DNA from: JAVBRD01 sp031548365
GTDB taxonomy: Bacteria > Bacillota > Clostridia > Christensenellales > UBA1750
Length of the DNA: 64,000 nt
Direction: 5' to 3'
Assembly: GCA_031548365.1 (NCBI GenBank)
Contig: JAVBRD010000013.1
Location: forward strand, 62,001-126,000
Shown piece by piece: positions 33,835 through 41,704 of the stretch (position 1 is its first letter; each line of letters starts with the position of its first letter). The notes beneath the pieces were generated by a model, which made no database searches, was not told the origin of the DNA, and was given only the letters and a program-made list of their open reading frames with translations. The position numbers and the translations under genes were made by a program.

Positions 33835-34803
33835 CTATCGTTCATGCTTGTCGTACGCCTTGACGATGGCCTGGATCAGCTCGTGCCGAACCACGTCACG
33901 GTGTGTGAGCGTCGCGGTTGCGATACCCTCGATGCCGCGCAGAATCTCGATTGCCTCGCCAAGCCCCGACCTTTTGCCGTACGGCAGGTCGATTTGCGTC
34001 AAATCGCCGGTGACCACGACTTTGGAGCCAAAACCAAAGCGTGTTAAGAACATTTTCATCTGTTCCTGGGTTGTATTTTGTGCCTCGTCCAGAATGATGA
34101 ATGCGTCATTGAGCGTACGCCCCCGCATGTAGGCCAAGGGGGCGACCTCGATCGCCCCGCGCTCCAAGTACTTCTGGTAACTGTCCACTCCCACAAGGTC
34201 GTACAGCGCGTCGTAGAGCGGGCGCAGATAGGGATCGACCTTGTTTTGCAAGTCGCCCGGGAGAAAGCCGAGTTTTTCGCCCGCTTCGACGGCGGGGCGC
34301 GTGAGGATGAGCCGCTCGACGTCGTTGTTCTTGAGCGCGACCACCGCCATCGCCATGGCGAGGTACGTCTTGCCTGTGCCTGCAGGGCCGGAAGCGAACG
34401 TGATCGTGTTTTTGCGGATCGCGTCAACATATTGCCGCTGACCGAGCGTCTTGCAACGGATGGGGCGGCCCTTGAATGTCAGCGCGACGATGTCGGTCGG
34501 AATATCGTCGATCAGGTCGGCCTTGCCTTCTTGCGCGAGGCTGACCGCGTAGCGGATCGCGGTTTTGTCCACTTTTTCTTTCCGCGAGATCATTCTGAGG
34601 ATTTTTTCGATGACAACCTTGGCGGTGCCGGTGTTTTGCTCGTCGCCAAGGATGCTGATTTTTTCATCAGCGGCGCGTATCTCAACGCCCGTTTCCTGCT
34701 CGATGACGCGTACGTTTTCATCGAAAGTGCCGAACAGCTTTGAGAGCTGATCCATGCTTTCGACTTCAACCATCATCTCCGTGCGCATCTGCGTGTCCGA
34801 CAA
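33835..34803 (-). CDS. PhoH-family ATPase
   Basis: 322 residues from TTG 34803, with GGAGG 7 bases upstream; a TTG two codons earlier is too close to that site. Walker A is GPAGTGKT, with RPAVEAGEKLGFLPGDLQNK (part), Walker B-like FIILDEAQNTT and the GDLTQIDLP sensor segment. The extra N-terminal region of about 110 residues is typical of the PhoH/YbeZ type. These proteins bind RNA and partner with YbeY in other bacteria, which fits the gene order. It lies between yqfD and pgpH. Confidence 0.94.
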   Translation of the reverse strand: MSDTQMRTEMMVEVESMDQLSKLFGTFDENVRVIEQETGVEIRAADEKISILGDEQNTGTAKVVIEKILRMISRKEKVDKTAIRYAVSLAQEGKADLIDDIPTDIVALTFKGRPIRCKTLGQRQYVDAIRKNTITFASGPAGTGKTYLAMAMAVVALKNNDVERLILTRPAVEAGEKLGFLPGDLQNKVDPYLRPLYDALYDLVGVDSYQKYLERGAIEVAPLAYMRGRTLNDAFIILDEAQNTTQEQMKMFLTRFGFGSKVVVTGDLTQIDLPYGKRSGLGEAIEILRGIEGIATATLTHRDVVRHELIQAIVKAYDKHER

Positions 34804-34814
34804 TCGCAAGCCTC

Positions 34815-35966
34815 CTATGGAATGTGCGGTTTCCCGATCATTTGTCTGGTCTCCAGATAAACGATGGACTTAACCGTGTTTCCTTCTATCATATCGAATT
34901 GAACGTGTTTGTCAACAACGACGACGTCTTCAGGCGCAGCTCGCGAAGCGTTTTCATGCGCCAAGATCTCCGCTTTGACACGAGCGTCCTCCAATTCCAC
35001 GACCTCGGATGTAACATTTTCTTCGATGTAATCGTACCTCACGACCTCGCACGGGATAAACAGCCCTTTGAGCAGCGGCGTGCGCGTGACGCTCGACCGA
35101 TACTGCGCGAACGATGGGCTGCGTTCAGGTGAGAGCCAATGGTCGAGGAATCGCACCGCGGTTTTCGTTTCTATCCTTCCGGTGTCGGTTCGCTTTTCGC
35201 ATAAAAGAGGTATCTGAGCTGTGCCGCGCACCCAGATGCGCGCCCAAACCTCCGCGCGCGCGCCTGTCGCGGAGGCAGAACCGTCCGCGGCTTGCGTGAC
35301 GCCATAGACGAGTACATCGCCTGGCTTGACGATCTGACCGGGCCTGACGTTGGCCTTGCCGGAGATCACCGACACGCGCTCGATCATTCCGTGTTTGTCC
35401 GCGATGATGTCGATGCGTTTGGATGGATCGAAGACCTCGGGCGGGGGGATCATGAGGCGGGCTTCTGCGATGAGTGAGAGCCCGCTGAACTTCAGCCCGA
35501 GGTACGTCAGCTCAGGGTAGTTTTCAAGAATAGCGCTCTCGATGGCTGCAAAACGCAGTCCGCGTTTCCACGCACCCGGTGAAGCGCCGGCGCGTTCAAG
35601 AGCGGAGGTGATGCGCGCGGCGGAGTCCGGCGGTACGCCCGTGACGTTCACTGTCCATACAAAGCATGTTGCAAGCAGCCACAGCACGGCCGCGAGCGCG
35701 ATCCCCGCGGGAAGCGCCAGGCGTGCGGTGAGTGCGCGTCCGCGAAATGTCAGCCCGCGCTTTTCAATGATCTTGACGCGGCACTGGGACGCGCGTGCGC
35801 CGGGGCGCAGCGCTGGGAATTCGGCCGCTGGCATGCGGAAGACGACAGCACGCGCGTCGCGCCGGACATCCCAGAGGTGCGCGCCGCTTTTGATCGCCCC
35901 GCTCAAGAGCCGCTCGTACCCCGCTCCTTCCGCGCGCACACGGATTTCACCTGTCAGTTTGCTCAT
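34815..35966 (-). CDS. yqfD: Sporulation protein YqfD
   Basis: 383 residues. A cytoplasmic N-terminal part (about 1-85) leads to one strong membrane span (LALPAGIALAAVLWLLATCFVW, part; about 85-107) and a large outer domain with VTGVPPD, GLRFAAIESAILENYPELTYLGLKFSG (part) and VKPGDVLVYG. YqfD is expressed in the mother cell of Bacillus during sporulation and is related to factors for engulfment. Length is close to the Bacillus protein. It overlaps yqfC by 4 bases (ATGA). Confidence 0.9.
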   Translation of the reverse strand: MSKLTGEIRVRAEGAGYERLLSGAIKSGAHLWDVRRDARAVVFRMPAAEFPALRPGARASQCRVKIIEKRGLTFRGRALTARLALPAGIALAAVLWLLATCFVWTVNVTGVPPDSAARITSALERAGASPGAWKRGLRFAAIESAILENYPELTYLGLKFSGLSLIAEARLMIPPPEVFDPSKRIDIIADKHGMIERVSVISGKANVRPGQIVKPGDVLVYGVTQAADGSASATGARAEVWARIWVRGTAQIPLLCEKRTDTGRIETKTAVRFLDHWLSPERSPSFAQYRSSVTRTPLLKGLFIPCEVVRYDYIEENVTSEVVELEDARVKAEILAHENASRAAPEDVVVVDKHVQFDMIEGNTVKSIVYLETRQMIGKPHIP

Positions 35967-36250
35967 ACGCGGTCATCCTCAAACGAGACATAGCTGAGTT
36001 TGCCGACGATGATGATGTCCTCCGGCCCGAGGTACTCGATCAGGAGCTCCTGACCACCCACGCTCAGCACGCCGATGCCCGTCAGCAGCCGCAGTTTGTC
36101 GGGCGTGAAAGATACGATGCCCCTGTGGTTCTCGACGCTTAAGTAGGTCTCGCCTTCAAGCACCACGCGCGGCGCGTTTGTGATGATATCGCGCGGAAGC
36201 CCAAGCGCGCCGCTGATACGGCTTGCCGTCCGTCTGAGTTTGTCCTCCAT
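35963..36250 (-). CDS. yqfC: Sporulation protein YqfC
   Basis: 95 residues. The sequence SGALGLPRDIITNAPRVVLEG (part), then YLSVENHRGIVSFTPDKLRL and EYLGPEDIIIVGKL match the small YqfC/YabP-type proteins. These are often associated with spore membranes or coat. It heads the yqfC-yqfD-phoH-pgpH-ybeY-era block and is coupled to yqfD by overlap. GGAGG lies 9 bases upstream of ATG 36250. Confidence 0.92.
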   Translation of the reverse strand: MEDKLRRTASRISGALGLPRDIITNAPRVVLEGETYLSVENHRGIVSFTPDKLRLLTGIGVLSVGGQELLIEYLGPEDIIIVGKLSYVSFEDDRV

Positions 36251-36340
36251 GCTTGCGTCCTCCTGATGTTCCGATGCAAAAGCATACGCAACTCAGGTCC
36301 GCGATAGACGCCTATGGGGACAAACTCCGGTTGTGATCAA

Positions 36341-36368
36341 CAAAGAGCATACCCTTGCGGGCATGCTC
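36341..36368 (-). terminator. Possible weak terminator after secF
   Basis: Minus strand GAGCATGCCC / GGGTATGCTC stem with one mismatch, followed only by TTTG. It separates the secDF unit from yqfC. Confidence 0.5.
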
Positions 36369-36393
36369 CCCTAATGATTTGCATTTCAGCAAC

Positions 36394-37329
36394 TCACGCG
36401 GTCTTTGGCGCGACCTTCTTTTTCTCAGCCTGACGCTCTTTCCACCACACCCAAAGCGGCCCGGCGATGCAGATTGTGGAGTAGCAGCCGCTGATGGTGC
36501 CGATGGTCATGGGCAGCGCAAACGCCTGGATGGAATCAATGCCGTTCAGCGCGGCAAGGACGTAGATCATGCCGATGGCGAGGAAGGTGGACAGCCCCGT
36601 GTTGATGGAGCGGGAGAGCGACTGTGTGATCGACTTGTTGACGATGAAGGAGAAGGGAGCCTTGCGATCGATCTGCGAGTTCTCGCGGATGCGGTCGTAG
36701 ATGACGATGGTATCGTTGATGGAGTAGCCGAGGATGGTCAAGCAGACCGCGATAAAAGAGTCGCTGAGCGGGATTTTGAAGATAACGCACGCGAAGAACG
36801 CGACCAGAAGGTCATGCCCGAGCGCGATGAGCGCCGTAACGCCCGCCACAAGGCCGTTGACGCGCCTGAAACTCCACCAGACGTACGCAACGATGAGCGT
36901 AGCCGCGAGGAAGAGGGCGAGCAGGGACCTTTGCAGGAATCTCGTGCTGTAGAAAGGTTCGACCATGGATGACTCGGAAAGCGTGAAACCTGCATCAGGG
37001 AAGTCGGCTTTGAGCGCCTGATCCAGCTTCTCCTGCGACTCGGGGTCAAGGCCGCGCTGACCGGAAAGGTTGAGTACGATGCGTTGTTCACCGGTCGCGA
37101 CCTCGGTGGTGGTCTGCGCGGTGACAAGACGGTCAATCGCCGTGCTGGCGGTCTCCGCAACGCGGTCAGCATCCACTTCGCCAACATAGTTGTACTTGAG
37201 GATGGAACCGCCCTTGAACTGGATGTCCACCTGGACACCGTTGACGAACATGAAAACGATGCCGAGCAGGATGATCAGTCCTGAGATCATGGCGTAGATC
37301 TTGCGGTTTTCGTAAAAGGAAATGATCAT
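36394..37329 (-). CDS. secF: Protein translocase subunit SecF
   Basis: 311 residues with six membrane spans. FKGGSILKYNYVGE near the N-terminus corresponds to the FxGG motif of SecF, and FAVCLTILGYSINDTIVIYDRIREN (part; real text IAVCLTILGYSINDT) is the conserved fourth-fifth span. A final NTGLSTFLAIGMIYVLA and MTIGTISGCYSTICIAGPL fit. SecF works with SecD to use the proton or sodium gradient in late protein export. It follows SecD with no gap. Confidence 0.95.
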   Translation of the reverse strand: MIISFYENRKIYAMISGLIILLGIVFMFVNGVQVDIQFKGGSILKYNYVGEVDADRVAETASTAIDRLVTAQTTTEVATGEQRIVLNLSGQRGLDPESQEKLDQALKADFPDAGFTLSESSMVEPFYSTRFLQRSLLALFLAATLIVAYVWWSFRRVNGLVAGVTALIALGHDLLVAFFACVIFKIPLSDSFIAVCLTILGYSINDTIVIYDRIRENSQIDRKAPFSFIVNKSITQSLSRSINTGLSTFLAIGMIYVLAALNGIDSIQAFALPMTIGTISGCYSTICIAGPLWVWWKERQAEKKKVAPKTA

Positions 37330-38607
37330 TTAGACAATCCTCCTCGACAGGCAAGTGTAGAGCTTGGGGTTGTGCAGGAAGCGATAGGAGCTCAGGGAGC
37401 GGATCATCAGGCGGGACGATGTGACGCCCGCGATGAAGTTGAAGATAACGCCGGTGATCAGCGAGTACGCGAAGGAGAGCATGGCACCCGAGCCGAGCAG
37501 CAGAAGCACGATTGCCGCGATAAACGTGGTGATGTTGCCGTCAAAAACCGAGGAAAACGCGCGCTTGAAACCGGCGGAAATCGCTGTTTCAAGGCGTTTG
37601 CCACCCTTGATTTCCTCGCTGATGCGCTCGGCGATGATGACATTGGCGTCAACGCCCATGCCAATGGAGAGGATGACGCCCGCGATGCCTGGGAGTGTCA
37701 GCGTGATCTGTGGGAGAGAGAGAGCGAGCAACATGCCGGAAACCTGCATCAAGAGCGCGATGCACGCCACAAAGCCCGACATGCGGTAATAAATCAGCAT
37801 GAATGCGCAGATGATGCAGAACGCGATCACACCCGCGTTGACCATGACGCTCAGCGCGCCGCTGCCCAGTGAGGGGCTGATGGTCGAGTAGTTGCGTGAT
37901 GTCATCGAAAAAGGCAGTGCGCCCGCGGTGATTTTATCGGAGAGTGCTTTCGCGTTCTCGTATGATCCCAGATTGGTGATGATTCCCTGGCCGTTGGGGA
38001 TGCGGTTTTGAACGGTGGGATGGGAGACCTCCGTCTCGTCCATGTAAATGTAGATGGGTTGGCCGATTCGAGCGGCGGTGGCCTGATCAAACAGGCGCGC
38101 GCCTTCGGCATCGAACTCAAGCTGCACGACATAGCCGCCGGACGACGGTTCGTTGGCCACGCCGTTGCGCAAAACATGGGAACCATCCACCAGCACCGCC
38201 CCGTTTTCGTCGCGGAACGTCAGCTTGGCGGTTTCGCCCAACTCGGCCACAGCCTGCTGCGGGTTGAAGTCTGTCTCATCCGATTTCCAGGGGAAGCGCA
38301 CGAGAATATGTCCGTTGGCATAGTCGACCGTCACGTCGCGGTCGAGGATGTTCTTCTGATCAAGGCGCGTCTCAATGATCGTCCGCGCGGCGTCCATTTC
38401 GGCTGAAGTGGGGGTGCGGTCCAGATCCTTTGGCTCGAACACCGCGTCCACGCCGCCCCGAATGTCGATGCCAAAGCGCATGTCGGGGGCACCTTTGAGC
38501 GTGAAGTCATAAATTCCTACCGGAATATTCACGCCGAAGAACGCGACGTACGCCATGAGCAGTGTCACGGCAAGGACGATGAAAAAGACGGGTCGTTGGT
38601 TTTTCAT
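37330..38607 (-). CDS. secD: Protein translocase subunit SecD
   Basis: 425 residues. One N-terminal span is followed by an outer domain starting GIDIRGGVDAVFEP, which matches the D1 motif of SecD. The membrane half has PGIAGVILSIGMGVDANVIIAERISEE (part), the hallmark of the RND-type channel. It is at the short end of the SecD size range, as in other Clostridia, because the large periplasmic head is reduced. It ends directly before secF and begins 27 bases after the DUF47 gene. Confidence 0.95.
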   Translation of the reverse strand: MKNQRPVFFIVLAVTLLMAYVAFFGVNIPVGIYDFTLKGAPDMRFGIDIRGGVDAVFEPKDLDRTPTSAEMDAARTIIETRLDQKNILDRDVTVDYANGHILVRFPWKSDETDFNPQQAVAELGETAKLTFRDENGAVLVDGSHVLRNGVANEPSSGGYVVQLEFDAEGARLFDQATAARIGQPIYIYMDETEVSHPTVQNRIPNGQGIITNLGSYENAKALSDKITAGALPFSMTSRNYSTISPSLGSGALSVMVNAGVIAFCIICAFMLIYYRMSGFVACIALLMQVSGMLLALSLPQITLTLPGIAGVILSIGMGVDANVIIAERISEEIKGGKRLETAISAGFKRAFSSVFDGNITTFIAAIVLLLLGSGAMLSFAYSLITGVIFNFIAGVTSSRLMIRSLSSYRFLHNPKLYTCLSRRIV

Positions 38608-38634
38608 TCGCTTCGTTTCCCTCCAATGGTGAGC

Positions 38635-39252
38635 TTATCCGTTCTTGATGGCCAAACCTTCGAGCATGTCCGCGACATCCTCGCAGGAATCGAGCACGGT
38701 TTCCATCGTGTCGTAGATTTCTTTCCACTTAACAATGGTCAGCGTGTCGAGCGTTTTGTTTTGATAAAGCGACTTAATTACGCCGCGGTGCACCTTGTCG
38801 CCTTCTTCTTCGACATGGTTGACTTCGATAATGAGGCTGACGAGCTTTTTGGGGTGCTTGAACTGCTGGAATTCCCGGATCGCTTCCAATAGCGCTTCGC
38901 AGCCCCGGATGATGAGCTTGGCCATGCTCATAGCCTCGGGCTGTACATCGGTGATTGAGAGCATGTCAAAGAGGTTGGACACATCTTCGATCGCGTCCGT
39001 GATCGAGTCGATGGCGTCCGCGATGTGCAGAATGTCCTCGCGGTCAATGGGCGTGATGAACGCACGGTTGAGCTCGCTGGTCATCTCGTGAAAAAGGTTG
39101 TCGCTTTTGTGCTCGATGTCGTGAATAGCGTCAGCCTTAGCGTGAATATCGGTATAGTTGCGCATCATGTCGTCGAGCCTCTGCGCCGCCTGAACCGAGC
39201 ACTCCGCCATCTGGTTGAAGACTTCGAAATAGTTCATATCCTTACCGGCCAC
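38635..39252 (-). CDS. DUF47/PhoU-like regulator of phosphate transporter
   Basis: 205 residues, mostly helical. YTDIHAKADAIHDIEHKSDNLFHEM (part) and FITPIDREDILHIADAIDSITDAIED (part) carry the E-x-x-x-D metal-binding pattern of PhoU-like helical bundles. Proteins of this group are normally encoded beside PiT transporters, where they seem to modulate uptake. That is the case here: it lies 20 bases after the pit gene. Confidence 0.93.
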   Translation of the reverse strand: MAGKDMNYFEVFNQMAECSVQAAQRLDDMMRNYTDIHAKADAIHDIEHKSDNLFHEMTSELNRAFITPIDREDILHIADAIDSITDAIEDVSNLFDMLSITDVQPEAMSMAKLIIRGCEALLEAIREFQQFKHPKKLVSLIIEVNHVEEEGDKVHRGVIKSLYQNKTLDTLTIVKWKEIYDTMETVLDSCEDVADMLEGLAIKNG

Positions 39253-39272
39253 GTCGCATCACTCCCAAATGA

Positions 39273-40292
39273 TTAAAATACCAGCAGGAACAGCTTGGCC
39301 ATGCCAAAGCCGATCAAGCCGCAGCCAGGAAATGTCAGCACCCACGCGAGCACCATGTCGCGCGCAATGCCCCAGTCTACCATGGAAAAGCGGCGCGCCG
39401 CCCCAACGCCCATGATGGCGGTCGTCTTTGTGTGCGGGGTGGAGACGGGAAGGCCTGTCAGCGAGGAGAGCAGAAGGCAGGCCGCAGCAGCGAGGTCCGC
39501 GGCAAAACCCTGATATTTTTCGAGCTTAACCATGTCCATGCCAACCGCCTTGATGATGCGCCATCCGCCCGCAGACGTACCCACGCCCATGACGAGCGAG
39601 CACAGCACCATCACCCAGATCGGGATCGTGAAACCACCAGCGTCCGGTGCGCCGGCCATCCCGTTCAAGTAGAGCCCGAGCATGAAAACGCCCATGAATT
39701 TCTGTCCGTCCTGCGCGCCGTGCAAAAATGCCATCGCGGCGGCGGCGCAGGCTTGTCCTTTGCCGAAAATGCCCGTGGTGATGTGGCGGTCCACTTTGCG
39801 GAAGAGCACCTCGATCAGGCGAACGATGACAAAACCGCTCACGAAACCCAGAACGGAAGAGACGCCCAAGCCAATGAGCACTTTACGCCATTCGCCCATG
39901 TTGACTGCCGCGAAGCCGCCCAGCGCCATAGCGCCGCCCGTAAGCCCCGCGATGAGCGCGTGGCTCTCGCTGGTTGGGATGCCGAAGTACCACGCGACCG
40001 TGGACCAAACCACGATGGCCAACAGCGCTGCCGCCAGCACGATGAGCGCTTCCTGCCCCGTCCCGCCTTCAAAGCTGACCATGTTGGAAATGGTCGCGGC
40101 CACGGTGGAATTGATCATCGTCATCAGGAGAACACCGAGGAAGTTGAAGACGACAGCCATGACAATCGCCGAACGCGGGCGAAGAACACGTGTTGAGACC
40201 GCGGTGGCGATGGCGTTGGGCGCGTCGGTCCAGCCGTTGACGAACACCACGCCAAGCACAAGAACGACAATGGTGACCAGCGCTACGGACAC
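39273..40292 (-). CDS. PiT-family inorganic phosphate transporter
   Basis: 339 residues from GTG 40292, with GAGGTGG 5 bases upstream; the frame is open further up but that part overlaps the preceding gene in another frame. Family motifs: NGWTDAPNAIATAVSTR (first half GxxDAxNAI), SESHALIAGLTG, LHGAQDGQKFMGV (second half repeat) and the final GLPVSTPHTKTTAIMGVG. About ten spans are predicted. It carries phosphate with a cation. It begins 10 bases after a small exported protein gene and is followed by the DUF47 gene. Confidence 0.94.
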   Translation of the reverse strand: MSVALVTIVVLVLGVVFVNGWTDAPNAIATAVSTRVLRPRSAIVMAVVFNFLGVLLMTMINSTVAATISNMVSFEGGTGQEALIVLAAALLAIVVWSTVAWYFGIPTSESHALIAGLTGGAMALGGFAAVNMGEWRKVLIGLGVSSVLGFVSGFVIVRLIEVLFRKVDRHITTGIFGKGQACAAAAMAFLHGAQDGQKFMGVFMLGLYLNGMAGAPDAGGFTIPIWVMVLCSLVMGVGTSAGGWRIIKAVGMDMVKLEKYQGFAADLAAAACLLLSSLTGLPVSTPHTKTTAIMGVGAARRFSMVDWGIARDMVLAWVLTFPGCGLIGFGMAKLFLLVF

Positions 40293-40302
40293 GTAAACCA
40301 CC

Positions 40303-40698
40303 TCACGCTTGCTTATCCAGCCGGAGTCCGCAACGCGGCGGGTCTGAGCCGCCGACAGCCTGAGCGATGGGTGACAGGTGCCGTACGCGCGCGGGTTTTG
40401 CTGAGGTTTGTCCGGAAAGAAGAGGCGCACCGCTTCCTGAGGACAAATCAAAGCGCGCGCACGGATAGATCCGGGGCGCGCTTGAATCCGATGTGGAGCG
40501 CTTCAGACGCAAAAAAAACAGCGAATGATCCGCGCAGATAAAAACCGGTGAAGGGGAAAGGCTGTCGCTCGCGTCGCCGGCCGGCATGTCCAGCCGCGCT
40601 GAGAAGCTGCCGGGTAGCATGAGCGCAAAAGTCACGAGGATGGCGCAAAAACACGCGATAACCGCGCGAAAACGCCACAGAACTGTGAAAAACCGCAT
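40303..40698 (-). CDS. Small exported or membrane-anchored protein of unknown function
   Basis: 131 residues from ATG 40698, with GGGAGG 7 bases upstream and a good promoter 28 bases further up. Residues 5-30 (VLWRFRAVIACFCAILVTFALML) form an N-terminal span or signal. The rest is low in secondary structure, with Ser/Pro-rich and Arg-rich patches and no match I recognise. The ribosome site and promoter support real translation, but the C-terminal sequence is unusual, so the protein could be short-lived or partly artefactual. It may only couple translation of the pit gene 10 bases downstream. Confidence 0.5.
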   Translation of the reverse strand: MRFFTVLWRFRAVIACFCAILVTFALMLPGSFSARLDMPAGDASDSLSPSPVFICADHSLFFLRLKRSTSDSSAPRIYPCARFDLSSGSGAPLLSGQTSAKPARVRHLSPIAQAVGGSDPPRCGLRLDKQA

Positions 40699-40725
40699 GT
40701 TTTCACCTCCCGGAACATCCGATTA

Positions 40726-40754
40726 ATCATAAAGTATGCATCGCCAGAAGTCAA
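40726..40754 (-). promoter_or_regulatory. Promoter of small protein-pit-DUF47 unit
   Basis: Minus strand TTGACT (40754-40749), 17-base spacer, TATGAT (40731-40726). No clear Pho box is visible. Confidence 0.8.
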
Positions 40755-40780
40755 CTTTTTTGAATAAACCAAATAAAGGC

Positions 40781-40820
40781 GCGCAAAACCGGAGCCGGAC
40801 GCGAAAGCGCCGGCTCCGGT
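40781..40820 (-). terminator. Terminator of the gene at 40850
   Basis: Minus strand stem ACCGGAGCCGG / CCGGCTCCGGT with an inner CGC-GAAA-GCG extension (shown in + sense), followed by TTTTGCG. Confidence 0.85.
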
Positions 40821-40849
40821 AGAAGACGGGGAGAGCTGAGGTTGCCCGA

Positions 40850-41518
40850 TCAACAGTCCTTGACAGGTTCGCAGTCGATCTTGGCGTCCGGATAGAACGG
40901 CAGGTTGAGGAACTTCGTGCCGCCGGTCGCGCTGGTTGAGCGGATGGGGCAGGGGGTGCAGTAGCCGTCGGTGAACGCACGGACAAGGGCGCTGACAACC
41001 ATCTTGATCAGGACGACCGCGAAGAGGCTGACCGTCAACCTGCCTGCGTTGTCAAATGTACCGCTGGAAGAGCCAGCCGCAGCCATTGCTTCAAACCTGA
41101 ACGGGAAGATGGACTGGTTGGGTTTATCCATCAGGAAGTCGTGGTGAAGCGTGAGCGTAGCGCGAGCGGTTCCGGGACGGCCGTTGGCGTCCGAAAGAAA
41201 GATGCGGACCGGGATGTCGACGTCGAGCGAAACGCGGAGCTGCGTAGCGTCGTTGGCATCGTTCTTGTAGAGCACGTTGCGCAGGTTGGGCTCGTTATTG
41301 AGCGCGACAACGCCGTTGAACGTGAACGGAGAGATCAGGCCCGTGGGATAGAGGTCGTTATAGTTCAGTACAACATTGGGCAGCTCGCGAACGTCCAGTG
41401 CGGTGTCCAGCACGCGGTCGGCGGAGATGCACATGAACGGATTTTGAGTGTTTGAACCAGACTGGCCCGCGAGAGCGGCCATCGCCTGAGCCTGGGTAAG
41501 GGGATCATTCATGCTCAT
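40850..41518 (-). CDS. Unknown protein, possibly spore-surface related
   Basis: 222 residues from ATG 41518; AAGGAGG lies 11 bases upstream, and the in-frame start at 41554 is less likely. No signal peptide at the N-terminus (MSMNDPLTQAQAMAALAGQ). The middle (ALDVRELPNVVLNYNDLYPT, VSLDVDIPVRIFLSDANG, TARATLTLHHDFLM) looks like beta-strand repeats of the type seen in SPOCS/DUF3794-like spore coat proteins, and a hydrophobic VSLFAVVLIKMVVSALVRAF follows. Five cysteines are placed mainly at the C-terminus (CTPC, DCEPVKDC). A family name cannot be given. A sigma-K-like promoter upstream would fit mother-cell expression. Confidence 0.7.
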   Translation of the reverse strand: MSMNDPLTQAQAMAALAGQSGSNTQNPFMCISADRVLDTALDVRELPNVVLNYNDLYPTGLISPFTFNGVVALNNEPNLRNVLYKNDANDATQLRVSLDVDIPVRIFLSDANGRPGTARATLTLHHDFLMDKPNQSIFPFRFEAMAAAGSSSGTFDNAGRLTVSLFAVVLIKMVVSALVRAFTDGYCTPCPIRSTSATGGTKFLNLPFYPDAKIDCEPVKDC

Positions 41519-41569
41519 TCGAGAGGAATCCTCCTTCTGAAGTTGGGTAAGCACTGCGCTTCCAATGGC

Positions 41570-41577
41570 ATTATATG
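41570..41577 (-). promoter_or_regulatory. Possible sporulation-type -10 element
   Basis: CATATAAT on the minus strand fits the sigma-E/sigma-K -10 (CATANNNT). An AC dinucleotide lies 16 bases upstream as the sigma-K -35, but no -35 TTGACA is seen. Weak evidence. Confidence 0.35.
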
Positions 41578-41648
41578 CCGGTGAAGCTTGCTTGTGAGCT
41601 TTTCGCGGCTTGTTGGCCGATGTTTTCGGACATCCCGTCCCACGCCGT

Positions 41649-41677
41649 TTGACAACGCGGCCGCAAGTGCGTAGAAT
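41649..41677 (+). promoter_or_regulatory. Promoter of membrane protein gene 41705
   Basis: TTGACA (41649-41654), 17-base spacer, TAGAAT (41672-41677). Confidence 0.8.
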
Positions 41678-41704
41678 TGGTTTTGTCCGAAAAAGAGGTG
41701 TGGA

